From positions 1,302,001-1,366,000 of the forward strand of contig NZ_JACHCL010000002.1 in assembly GCF_014200725.1 (NCBI RefSeq): DNA of 64,000 nt, read 5' to 3'. A program made the translations under genes and the position numbers. Of this stretch, positions 1 to 7,615 are shown piece after piece (the first letter of the stretch is position 1; each line of letters opens with the position of its first letter). Below the pieces are notes generated by a model that searched no databases, was not told where the DNA came from, and was given only the letters and a program-made list of their open reading frames with translations. The DNA is from Janthinobacterium silvisoli (GTDB lineage Bacteria > Pseudomonadota > Gammaproteobacteria > Burkholderiales > Burkholderiaceae_D).

Positions 1-881
1 CCCTTGAACAAAAAAGACTTAGCCGATTCCGACAAAGCGTAGGTGATTACAACAACGCGAGCCGAATTATTAGCGCATCTATTTATTAATTTTTCTTGAA
101 TATGCTCATCATTGAACCCAAATCCTATACACAAATAGGCATTTGCGGCCTCCAGAACATTGTCGGACTCGTGAATAATCGATTTATAGGGTTCTCGATG
201 AGTATTTCGATATTTCTCAATTCCGGGCGTCACTATCAGAGGGCGTAGGCCGGGCATGATGGATGAAGAGTTACCCAGGCACACTATCTTATCGTTCCCG
301 ACCGTAAACCAATCTAATGAACCGTGTACCTTCCAAATATTCACCTGTCGTTTTGAATAGATATGATCGCGGGGAATAGCGTGCCTTTTGTAGCCGAATG
401 AGAATCCTGTGTAGTGATGAATATTTTCTTGCTCGCACGCGTACTCAGCTAATCGGTCATAGTTGGAGGTTATGATATTGATCTGAGTTTGCGTACTAGC
501 CAAGAAATGCTTCAGTAACTTACCCAACGGAAAAAGATCCTGTTTCCCAAGCGAATCATGGAATATTGATAAATCCTGCGGATTCAACAATTCCCAAGTG
601 GCAAGCACAACCTTCGTAGTTATTCCTGACGGAAGTGTGATCTTATGAAGAGCAGATTCCAAATCTACGCCGTCGTTTAACAGCTCGCAGAAGCTAGACC
701 AAGATTTCTGCGCCTCTGGGTCTTCCGACGATACGTCCACAGTATCGATAAGGTGAGTAGCTAGCGCCCCCATCCCAGACAATCCGTACGCTGCCGAAGC
801 ACCGCTTCCTAAAATAATTACAGGAGAATGATTGTAATAATCCTGCGCTTGCTTCGCGATGAGCTCTTTTTCGGCGTCCAT
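1..881 (-). CDS. SIR2-like domain protein, C-terminus cut by window edge
   Basis: Reading the minus strand from the ATG at 881 gives about 293 residues with no stop before the edge, so the gene is partial. SIR2-fold (Rossmann NAD-binding) motifs are visible in order: VIILGSGASAAYG (residues 21-33), SNYDRLAEY (139-147), WKVHGSLDW (183-191, with the likely catalytic H186), and LCIGFGFNDEHIQ (250-262). SIR2 domains of this SIR2_2-like type are common in antiphage systems, where they act as NAD-depleting effectors; the defence role here is inferred from context. The DNA is visibly AT-richer than the rest of the window. It is divergent from the TumE-like gene and lies inside a presumptive island. 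A GTG at 917 is an alternative start, because an in-frame stop lies at 924-926. Any effector or partner domain would be beyond the edge. Confidence 0.85.
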   Translation of the reverse strand, partial: MDAEKELIAKQAQDYYNHSPVIILGSGASAAYGLSGMGALATHLIDTVDVSSEDPEAQKSWSSFCELLNDGVDLESALHKITLPSGITTKVVLATWELLNPQDLSIFHDSLGKQDLFPLGKLLKHFLASTQTQINIITSNYDRLAEYACEQENIHHYTGFSFGYKRHAIPRDHIYSKRQVNIWKVHGSLDWFTVGNDKIVCLGNSSSIMPGLRPLIVTPGIEKYRNTHREPYKSIIHESDNVLEAANAYLCIGFGFNDEHIQEKLINRCANNSARVVVITYALSESAKSFLFK

Positions 882-1443
882 AAGCAAATTCCGGTGACGG
901 TGAGTTACAAATTCCACAATAGCCTACCATACCATCGTTACAAATAGCCATTAGGCAATTTTCGTTCCTTAACTCGTGAACTCGCCTATGGAGTGCCTTC
1001 GGAGTTGCTCTAAAACGGGCAGCAGTGCCGCCTAACCGCACTCAATGCTTGCCCTCCCGTCCACCGTGCAATGCGTGCAGGGAGCCCTACGCAATATCGT
1101 CCGATGCAAATCCGAGCCGCGCTGAGCAAAGCGTTATCCGAGCGGACCGGAGATAGACCGGAAGCATCCCTAACGGCCTTCACCAAAAGCACCTCTTCTC
1201 GATGCACCTGTCTAGGCCTAGCGCATACCACGACCTAAACATCCGCCGAGCCCAGAGCCACGGATTCGAACTTCTCGGCACTAAGCTGCCGCCATATCGA
1301 CACGTTAAGCATGCCTTGAAGAAATCCTTTCTGAATGGCCTTGAAAGCCCCTACAGGAATCCTCAAGTCAGCAAAGGCGACAATACCCGCCTTCCATTGC
1401 CGCGCCTGCGCCACGGAAATCGCCTCCATTCTGAAAGGACCTC
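882..1443. other. Intergenic region between divergent island genes
   Basis: This 560-bp stretch separates the starts of the SIR2 gene and the TumE-like gene, so it should hold both promoters. It contains only short minus-strand reading frames, for example 64 codons at 1235-1429. That one starts 14 bp from the opposite ATG and has no family I recognise. It could be decayed coding sequence or chance. Confidence 0.4.
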
Positions 1444-2559
1444 ATGTCACTCGACTTCTCCCGCTACTCTCTGATTAACATCGACACCGCCCTCCAAGAA
1501 CTGGCCCAGCACGAAATAACCGCCGAAGTGGTTGACGCATACGTCTGCGCGATGTCGTTCAGTAACTTCGACTTTCTAGAGAAAAGGCTACCTTTCACTC
1601 TGGATCTCAAGACAAACCAGCCGACGACTTGGGACAAGCTCGTACGGCATGCGAAGCGGAAATACTGGCTGAAGAACCCCGGATTCGGTGTGCTCGTCTT
1701 CGACGCGACAGAGTCGTGCGGCTATGTCAGAACCTACAGATTCGCAAACCCTTCTTGGCCCGGCCACCTCGTCTACCTCGACCAATCCTGGATGCAAGTG
1801 GCAGACGAGACAATCCTGTACGAGATGCTCGATACCCAGATGTCGAAATCCGTCTTCGACACGTGGGTGTCATATCAGTCAAAGGTAACTGAACTCCCTA
1901 CGGAATTCGTCAACGGTAGGCACGCCAACACGACCGTAGCGAAATCTATTATGTGCTCGCGCGGAGAAGGATGCGTGGGGTGCGGAACAAAAGCAACCGC
2001 GTATGCGGCCACTACATTGGGCCGAGCGAACGCCCCGGTCCTCGCTTATCTACCGGTCTGCGAGGAACACCTCGCAGCCGCGAGAAAACATCCTAGCGTC
2101 CTACATTTCTTGGCGTCCATTTTCCATCTTTCACTCGACTGGGACGGCCTCGTCAAACGCGATTCGATACCCGATGAACTCGTTCCGGTCGTGCACGAGT
2201 GCGTCGCGACGGAACTGGATGGAACTGTGGATCTCCGCGAACAGCGGCGAAATGGCTGGTTCCTCACCATTCCATTGAAATCCGGTTGGCATTGGAAGCT
2301 TCGCATCAGGTCGCTCACCGATTACTCGTACATGCTCCATGATCGCGAGGGTACCCAGCAATACCGCGCCGATTCAGCGCCGCATCATCCCGAGGTGCCA
2401 TTCTTCCCCAATCACGAACACTCGCGCCCCCAGACAGACGCGGACGTGAAGAGCCCAAGCTTCCTGTACGGCCACCCGTTACTCGACCTCAAGAGGCTTA
2501 AGGACGTAGGACAGGAATACGGCGCCTACGAGGACGGGGGCGAAGGTACGATCTCCTGA
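1444..2559 (+). CDS. Protein with zinc-cluster middle and TumE/DUF6516-like C-terminus
   Basis: The protein has 371 residues. The N-terminal ~165 residues match nothing I recognise. Residues 171-209 hold Cys171, Cys177, Cys180, Cys206 and His209 (CSRGEGCVGCGTKA, then VCEEH), which suggests a zinc-binding cluster. Residues about 280-345 read WHWKLRIRSLTDYSYMLHD, then QQYRADSAPHHPEVPFF and PNHEH. This resembles the TumE/DUF6516 toxin family, whose hallmark is a Y-R-x-D-x-x-P-H-H-P-E stretch followed by F-P-x-H-x-H. TumE proteins are normally short stand-alone toxins, so a long fusion is unusual. A ribosome site (AAAGGA) precedes the ATG. There is no antitoxin-sized ORF beside it. Domain identity is by eye; toxicity is inference. 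Confidence 0.6.
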   Translation: MSLDFSRYSLINIDTALQELAQHEITAEVVDAYVCAMSFSNFDFLEKRLPFTLDLKTNQPTTWDKLVRHAKRKYWLKNPGFGVLVFDATESCGYVRTYRFANPSWPGHLVYLDQSWMQVADETILYEMLDTQMSKSVFDTWVSYQSKVTELPTEFVNGRHANTTVAKSIMCSRGEGCVGCGTKATAYAATTLGRANAPVLAYLPVCEEHLAAARKHPSVLHFLASIFHLSLDWDGLVKRDSIPDELVPVVHECVATELDGTVDLREQRRNGWFLTIPLKSGWHWKLRIRSLTDYSYMLHDREGTQQYRADSAPHHPEVPFFPNHEHSRPQTDADVKSPSFLYGHPLLDLKRLKDVGQEYGAYEDGGEGTIS

Positions 2560-2931
2560 TCTGTGCGAACAGTGCAGAAATTAGTACAAGAAAGTCACGC
2601 CAGTCCTTCGCCATGGTGACAACGGCTCCGGTACTGCTCCGGTCACACCGCCCAGACAGGGCGGTGATAAAGCTCTGTCCAATGTGCCCCTCCATTTACA
2701 TCGGGAGACAACAAAGCTCCATTGTGTCGTGTACATTGCCAATATGATAGTCTGGTCGCTCTCTGGTCGGGGCCAGCTCCAATAAGATCAAGCTCAGTCA
2801 AATTCGAGCGCAGCGAGATAACGCAAAATTAAGACGCTGAATCGCAATGCGATTGCTGGTGAAAGGAAGTCTCTGTAGGAAAGTCGTCAGCCATGCGGTG
2901 GAGGGGCCTGCCATTGCTCCTGCTTCGAGGT
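2560..2931. other. Non-coding island end
   Basis: This is about 370 bp between the TumE-like gene and the tRNA-Lys fragment. A hairpin at about 2647-2667 (CACCGCCC...GGGCGGTG) could end transcription of the upstream gene, although it lacks a T-run. I see no convincing ORF. The segment is expected to hold the recombination arm of the island. Confidence 0.4.
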
Positions 2932-2976
2932 CTTTTAATCCGTTGGTCGCAGGTTCGAATCCCGCACGGCCTACCA
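2932..2976 (+). repeat. tRNA-Lys 3'-end fragment: island attachment scar
   Basis: These 45 bp match positions 32-76 of the two intact tRNA-Lys genes at 14765 and 16403, from the last bases before the TTT anticodon through the CCA end. The sequence immediately upstream (TTCGAGGT) does not match and cannot form the anticodon, D or acceptor stems, so this is not a functional tRNA. A tRNA-like terminator follows at 2991. Integrases that target tRNA 3' ends leave exactly this structure at the far end of the inserted element. The island therefore lies to the left, and its integrase and intact tRNA lie outside the window. Confidence 0.85.
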
Positions 2977-2990
2977 AATACGTCAGAGAA

Positions 2991-3016
2991 GCCAACCGTT
3001 CGCGGTTGGCTTTTTT
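2991..3016 (+). terminator. Rho-independent terminator of the original tRNA-Lys locus
   Basis: GCCAACCG-TTCG-CGGTTGGC is followed by six T. It closely resembles the hairpin after the tRNA-Lys gene at 16403, which supports the idea that this was once the flank of an intact tRNA gene. Confidence 0.85.
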
Positions 3017-3044
3017 GTTTTTGCTGACTCATCCAGGAATATGT

Positions 3045-3563
3045 TCAATCTGAAGTTCGTGCCGGGAATTTTGGCATGGACTGCATCGGGAGGACCAGCG
3101 TATTCAGGTCCGATGGCAAGGGGCGGAAACCGAACTTCTCGTAGAACGACGCAGCGCCATCCTTTGCATCCACGAAGAGAGCGTAACCACCTACACTCTC
3201 AGCGGCGCGCTGAGCGCGCTCCATCGCTTCCATCATGAGGTAAGCGCCCAGGCCTTTGCCTTGATGCTCTTTCGACACCGCCAGACGGGCCAACGTAAAA
3301 CCAGGCACTTTCTGGGGCAATTTATTGCGTATTTCCTCGGGCAGTTCTTCCGTAGGAATCAGACCGCGCATGGCCATGGCAAAGAATCCTGCGATCTTGT
3401 CGTTTTGGCCGTTTTCAAGCAGAACAAATGTCCTGGAGATGCCGTTCTTTTGGTGTTGTGAGGCGACACTTTGAAGCCAGCGATTCAGCTCCGGGGTTCC
3501 GCAATCAAACTCTTTGGTCTTATGCACTTTCTCCAGTGCCACCACTACTACTTTGATTGCCAT
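3045..3563 (-). CDS. tacT: GNAT-family toxin, TacT-like
   Basis: The protein has 172 residues of the GNAT acetyltransferase fold. The acetyl-CoA loop is visible as LARLAVSKEHQGKGLGAYLM (about residues 91-110; the Q-G-K-G-L-G motif). The C-terminal block includes ALFVDAKDGAASFYEKFGF. TacT-type toxins acetylate the amino group of charged aminoacyl-tRNAs and block translation. The length, the N-terminal signature FDCGTPELNRWLQ, and overlap with a DUF1778 antitoxin gene all fit this family. The gene overlaps tacA by 44 bp, the usual coupled layout. Function is by family, not proven for this protein. Confidence 0.88.
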   Translation of the reverse strand: MAIKVVVVALEKVHKTKEFDCGTPELNRWLQSVASQHQKNGISRTFVLLENGQNDKIAGFFAMAMRGLIPTEELPEEIRNKLPQKVPGFTLARLAVSKEHQGKGLGAYLMMEAMERAQRAAESVGGYALFVDAKDGAASFYEKFGFRPLPSDLNTLVLPMQSMPKFPARTSD

Positions 3564-3834
3564 ATTTTTCTTTCATGAAACGCTCGAAAGCTGTCGTCAG
3601 GGCCGCGTTTGGCGCTGGCGGACTCTCTAGCAGGTCCAGCAACATGGCAGCATCATTTCTGGAAATATAGATCGCTTTTTCACGATCAATAAGCCGTTGC
3701 GCTTCTTTTAGCGCAGCCTGTACGACAAAATTATTCATTGTCGTGCCTGCCAACTCCGCCGCCTGATTCAAGGTTTCAGCAACTGCACTCGAAACACGAG
3801 CAGTAATCCGCTCTCTTTCTTGTGTGGCACTCAT
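3520..3834 (-). CDS. tacA: DUF1778 ribbon-helix-helix antitoxin, TacA-like
   Basis: The protein has 104 residues. The N-terminal ribbon-helix-helix reads ERITARVSSAVAETLNQAAE, followed by LAGTTMNNFVVQAALKEA. This is the DUF1778 pattern, and the C-terminal tail (LESPPAPNAALTTAFERFM) is the part that wraps and neutralises the acetyltransferase. It is expected to repress its own promoter in the 130-bp AT-rich stretch upstream (3835-3970). It is the first gene of the pair and its end overlaps tacT. It is complete, with no broken motif. Confidence 0.88.
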   Translation of the reverse strand: MSATQERERITARVSSAVAETLNQAAELAGTTMNNFVVQAALKEAQRLIDREKAIYISRNDAAMLLDLLESPPAPNAALTTAFERFMKEKYGNQSSSGGTGESA

Positions 3835-3971
3835 ATCAAACTCCAGACTTATTAATAAATTGGCACTTACTCACTTTACTCAAAGATAGTTTTGCCGTGA
3901 ATAGCTAAAGCCAGCATAACACGGTGGTGGCAAATTGGCACAAAGCCCCAAAATGACACATCTTCGGTAAG

Positions 3972-4184
3972 CTACGGTGTCTTAACACCAACGTGAACCA
4001 AGAGAGCCAGGAGCAAGTTATTAAGCTGGCCGCGGCGGCGGGCCATTTCCTGTTGCGCTTCGGCATGGGGAACGACTTTCTCACCGACTTTCCAGACGCC
4101 TTGTTCAAAAAACTCGTCCGTCAGTTCAGGCGCATCGTCCGGGTCAAGCCAGGCTTTGCCTGTATTTTGCGATTTCGCATTCAT
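3972..4184 (-). pseudogene. Truncated BrnA-like antitoxin
   Basis: The ORF has 70 codons. Residues 11-27 (AWLDPDDAPELTDEFFE) match the start of the BrnA antitoxin family (D-P-D-D-A-P-E-L-T-D). The following GEKVVPHAEAQQEMARRRG resembles the linker before the DNA-binding helix. The usual ribbon-helix-helix with its R-L-D core is missing: the frame instead ends in an unrelated hydrophobic tail (LLLALLVHVGVKTP). No complete BrnT-type toxin is seen upstream, only about 20 in-frame codons before 4188 that I cannot assign. The gene is probably a decayed toxin-antitoxin remnant. Confidence 0.5.
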
Positions 4185-4240
4185 TTACCCCTCCCGCTCT
4201 GCATGGTAAAACCGACCTTGGCCCGCACGGACAATAAACT

Positions 4241-5170
4241 TCAGCAATCCTCCGCCAAGCCCGCCAAACGTTTTGCCTCATCAATAAAATGCGCTACCAC
4301 CGGCATCATGTTGTCTTCACGCACGACCAGGGTCAAGGGCGCGTGCAAGCCGGCATCGTTGTCGGCAATACGGCAATAGCGGACGGCGTGGGCGTGGAAG
4401 CCGGCCATGGAAGCAGGCGCTACTGAAATGCCGACGCCGGCGGCGACCAGGCTGATGTTGGTCAGCATATTGTCGACCTCGGCGGCGATGCGCGGCGTGT
4501 AGCCGGCCGCCAGGCAGGCGTCAATCAGGGCGGCATACATGCCGGGCGCGCCGGGTTTGCGTACCAGGATGAATTTTTCATCGCGCAAGGCCGACAGATT
4601 AATCTCTGGCATCTGCTCCTGTCCGGCTGCCGGCGCCAGCAGGACATGCCAGGCTGGCAGCACCAGCAGCATGGTCTCGTTGAGCAGGCGGTGGAACAAC
4701 AGCCCGGACGGGCGTTCGACCGGCATGCGCAAGAATGCCAGGTCGATGCGGCCGTTGGCGACGGCGGTGGTCAGGGTCGCCGCATTGCCCTCGCTAAAGC
4801 GGATGTCCACCTGGGGACGCTGCTCGCGATGGGTGTGCAATAGTTGCGGAATCAGCGGGTGCGCCACGGCGGAACTGGTGAAGCCGACCGACACCAAGCC
4901 TTCCATGCCCGAGGCCGTCAACGCCGCACGCAGCCCTGCCCGTTTCACCTTGTCGAGGATGGCGCGCGCTTCCTGCAGATAAACCTTGCCGGCCGGACTC
5001 AGATCCACCCCTTTAGGATGGCGCAGGAACAGCGAGAACCCCAGCTCTTCTTCGAGCGTGCGGATTTGCTGGCTCAGCGGCGGCTGCTGCATATGCAGGC
5101 GCAGTGCGGCGCGGGTGAAGTTACCCTCCTCTGCAACCGTGACGAAATAACGCAAATGCCGAAGTTCCAT
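4241..5170 (-). CDS. LysR-family regulator
   Basis: The protein has 309 residues. I start at the ATG at 5170, because the longer reading frame only adds a non-homologous leader. The N-terminal winged helix-turn-helix reads MELRHLRYFVTVAEEGNFTR with LHMQQPPLSQQIRTLEEELG, then the effector-binding domain. The MELRHLRYF start and Q-P-P-L-S-Q-Q-I are typical of the BenM/CatM-like branch, which often controls aromatic or organic-acid genes. It is divergent from the secreted esterase at 5317, with a palindrome between them, so that gene is its likely target. The effector cannot be named. Confidence 0.88.
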   Translation of the reverse strand: MELRHLRYFVTVAEEGNFTRAALRLHMQQPPLSQQIRTLEEELGFSLFLRHPKGVDLSPAGKVYLQEARAILDKVKRAGLRAALTASGMEGLVSVGFTSSAVAHPLIPQLLHTHREQRPQVDIRFSEGNAATLTTAVANGRIDLAFLRMPVERPSGLLFHRLLNETMLLVLPAWHVLLAPAAGQEQMPEINLSALRDEKFILVRKPGAPGMYAALIDACLAAGYTPRIAAEVDNMLTNISLVAAGVGISVAPASMAGFHAHAVRYCRIADNDAGLHAPLTLVVREDNMMPVVAHFIDEAKRLAGLAEDC

Positions 5171-5218
5171 GGGCGGGCTATATATAGGAAGTATGGTGAG
5201 GGCGACTTTATTGTATTT

Positions 5219-5235
5219 TACAGCCCGGCGCTGTA
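5219..5235. promoter_or_regulatory. Palindrome, likely LysR operator
   Basis: TACAGC-CCGGC-GCTGTA is a perfect 6-bp inverted repeat with a 5-bp spacer. It has the T-N11-A core expected of LysR-type binding sites and lies in the divergent promoter between the regulator and the esterase. Confidence 0.6.
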
Positions 5236-5316
5236 GCCCTATGATCCGAGCATATGACCGTTTGTGACTATTTGTTGCAAAATCCGGCCACCATCTCATC
5301 ATAGGCAGAGGCTAGT

Positions 5317-6276
5317 ATGCGTAAAATGACTGTTTTATTGTCGCTGTTGGCGCTGACTATCGGTCAGCAAGCAATCGCGCGGCCACACCACTCCGCCGCC
5401 AGCACCGCGGCAGAAAATTGCTACGACAGCGCCGACGCCGGCGAAATCCGCCTGTGGGATGGTCCCGCGCCCGGCGCCGCTGGCGATGACGCCTGCCAGG
5501 ATATTCCTTATCTGCGGGTATTTCCTGCCGCTAACGGCGACCCGGCTGCGCCGGCCATGCTGCTGCTGGCCGGCGGCGGATACGACCACCTGACGAACAA
5601 GAAAGAACAAACGCCGGTGGCCGAGTATTTTTCGCGCCGCCTGAATATCACCACCTTCGTGCTGTATTACCGCCTGGTACGGCCTGACGGCACGTATCGT
5701 TATCCGGTGCCAATGTGGGATGGCCAGCGCGCGCTCAAGCTGATACGCCATCGCGCCCGCGAGCTGCATGTCGATCCGAAGCGCATCGGCGTGTTCGGCT
5801 TTTCGGCCGGCGGCCATCTGGCCACCACCCTGGCCCTGCATCCGGACGATGATTTCGGCTTGCCGGTGCACGACGCGGTCGATGGCAGTTCCGGCAAGGT
5901 CGATACGCTCGGTCTCGGCTATCCCGTCATTTCCATGGACCCGGCCGTGTATGGCACGTCGAATACACGCAAGAACTTACTGAAAGACTATCGCGGTGCG
6001 CAGTTGCATCAACTGGAACAGCGTCTGTCCGGCCAGGACAATGTCAGCCCGCACACGCCTCCGGTATTTCTTTTCGTCAGCATGGATGACCAGCGCATCG
6101 ATCCACAAAACAGCGTGATCTTCGGCGACGCCCTGAAAGCGGCCGGCATCCGTGCCGATATCCATCTGTTCCCGCACGGCGCCCATGGCGTCGGCCTGGC
6201 GACGGATATGCCCGAAGAGCAAGCCTGGCCCGAACTGTTCCGCCTATGGCTGACCCGCCAACACTTCATCAACTGA
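5317..6276 (+). CDS. Secreted alpha/beta-hydrolase (esterase)
   Basis: The protein has 319 residues with a signal peptide (MRKMTVLLSLLALTIGQQAIA). The fold is the Aes/acetyl-xylan-esterase type: LLLAGGGYDHLT supplies the oxyanion region, GVFGFSAGGHLA holds the nucleophilic serine (G-x-S-x-G, residues about 166-170), FVSMDDQRIDP carries the likely acid residue, and LFPHGAHGVGL carries the histidine. It is exported, so the substrate is outside the cytoplasm, possibly acetylated polysaccharide or another ester; the sequence does not decide. It is divergent from the LysR regulator and 22 bp upstream of the PHA-depolymerase gene, so the two are probably co-transcribed. Confidence 0.8.
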   Translation: MRKMTVLLSLLALTIGQQAIARPHHSAASTAAENCYDSADAGEIRLWDGPAPGAAGDDACQDIPYLRVFPAANGDPAAPAMLLLAGGGYDHLTNKKEQTPVAEYFSRRLNITTFVLYYRLVRPDGTYRYPVPMWDGQRALKLIRHRARELHVDPKRIGVFGFSAGGHLATTLALHPDDDFGLPVHDAVDGSSGKVDTLGLGYPVISMDPAVYGTSNTRKNLLKDYRGAQLHQLEQRLSGQDNVSPHTPPVFLFVSMDDQRIDPQNSVIFGDALKAAGIRADIHLFPHGAHGVGLATDMPEEQAWPELFRLWLTRQHFIN

Positions 6277-6298
6277 CTGATCTGAAAGAAATATTCTC

Positions 6299-7612
6299 AT
6301 GCACGGATTTTCCCGTTTGTTAGTGGCGCTCGCTTGCGCCGCCACCCTGAGCGCCTGCGGCGGTGGCAGTGGCAATGCAGCGTTGCCGCAACAGTCCTCC
6401 CAGGCGCAGTCGTCCTCCGCCGTGGCTGGCATCAGCGGCACGGTCACCCTGGCAGGCGCCAATACGCCACTGGCCGGCGTGACCTTGACCCTTGCCAGCG
6501 GCGTTTCCACAGTATCCGGCGCCGATGGCAGTTATGCCTTCAAGGGCCTGGCTGCCGGCAGCTACACCGTCACCCCCAGCATGCAAGGTCTCAGCGCATT
6601 TTCGCCAGCCAGCCTGAACGTCAAACTGAGCAGCGCGAATGTACAGGGACAAAGTTTTGCCGCCACTTCGGCAACACCGGTCTCGCTGGGCGCCTACCAT
6701 GCCGATCCCGCCGGCGTGACCGTGGCCGGGATTTCCTCCGGCGGTGCGATGGCGGTGCAATTGCAGGTCGCCAACTCTGCCAGTTTCCATGGCGCGGCGA
6801 TCTTTGCCGGCGATCCTTATTATTGCAACCAGGATGCGCTATCCAGCTGGAAAACCGCTTGCGCCAACGGCGGCATTCCGCTGGCGACACTGACAGCCTA
6901 CACCGACAGCATGGCAAACAACGGCTTGATCGATCCGACCAGCAATATCGGCGGCAAACCGATTTACATGTTCAGCGGCACCAAGGATACGGTGGTGTCC
7001 CAGCAAGTGATGGACCAGCTGCAAACCTATTACCAAAACTACACAAGCGCCAGCAATATCGTCTACAACAATACGACGCCAGCACAGCACTCGTGGATTA
7101 CGCCGGACGCCGCCAGTGATTGCGGCCACCTGGGGGCGCCATTCATGAATAATTGCAACGTGAATGCCGAGCAGACTTTCTTGAGCATGTTCTATGGCAA
7201 CCTGCATGCCCCGACGGCGACGCCGCAAGGCAGTTATGCCCAGATCAACCAGAACGCTTTTTGTTCAGGCAATAACTGCGCCGCCATCAGCATGGATAGC
7301 ACGGCTTGGCTGTATGTACCCGACAGCTGTGCAACGCAATCGTGCAAGGTAGTCGTCGCCTTGCATGGCTGCAAGCAAGGGCAAACGTATATCGGCAATA
7401 CTTTCGTGCAACAGGCTGGCATCAACGAATGGGCCGACACCAACAATATCCTGGTGCTGTATCCGCAAGCGATTGCCTCCCCTGCGCAGCCGCGCAATCC
7501 TGAGGGTTGCTGGGATTGGTGGGGTTACACGGGCGCGAACTATGCCTTGAAGTCAGCGCCGCAGATGACGGCCATCATGGCGATGGTGCATCAGATCACT
7601 GCTGCGCCATAA
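6299..7612 (+). CDS. Lipoprotein PHA depolymerase with CarboxypepD-like domain
   Basis: The protein has 437 residues. The lipobox LSAC puts the lipidated cysteine at residue 20. Residues 43-122 form a carboxypeptidase-regulatory-like beta domain (GISGTVTLAGANTPLAGVTL). The catalytic part begins at SLGAYHADPAGVTVAGISSG, with the nucleophile Ser147 in GISSGG. It continues to GDPYYCNQD and ends in HGCKQG...EGCWDWWGY. This is the pattern of type-2 short-chain PHA depolymerases, which cleave extracellular polyhydroxybutyrate. Membrane anchoring by lipid is unlike the freely secreted classical enzymes. The same strand and spacing as the esterase suggest a two-gene degradative unit. Confidence 0.8.
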   Translation: MHGFSRLLVALACAATLSACGGGSGNAALPQQSSQAQSSSAVAGISGTVTLAGANTPLAGVTLTLASGVSTVSGADGSYAFKGLAAGSYTVTPSMQGLSAFSPASLNVKLSSANVQGQSFAATSATPVSLGAYHADPAGVTVAGISSGGAMAVQLQVANSASFHGAAIFAGDPYYCNQDALSSWKTACANGGIPLATLTAYTDSMANNGLIDPTSNIGGKPIYMFSGTKDTVVSQQVMDQLQTYYQNYTSASNIVYNNTTPAQHSWITPDAASDCGHLGAPFMNNCNVNAEQTFLSMFYGNLHAPTATPQGSYAQINQNAFCSGNNCAAISMDSTAWLYVPDSCATQSCKVVVALHGCKQGQTYIGNTFVQQAGINEWADTNNILVLYPQAIASPAQPRNPEGCWDWWGYTGANYALKSAPQMTAIMAMVHQITAAP

Positions 7613-7615
7613 CAT

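Noticed and set aside
2847-3053. 68-codon frame across the tRNA-Lys fragment
   Set aside because: It translates a tRNA sequence and a terminator. No coding signal.
4185-4240. Possible end of a toxin gene before the BrnA-like frame
   Set aside because: About 20 codons can be read (FIVRAGQGRFYHAEREG), but they do not match the BrnT C-terminus and overlap the LysR end. Kept only as a note.
5170-5302. Longer LysR start adding 44 residues
   Set aside because: The extra residues are not family-like. The true MELRHLRYF start is at 5170.
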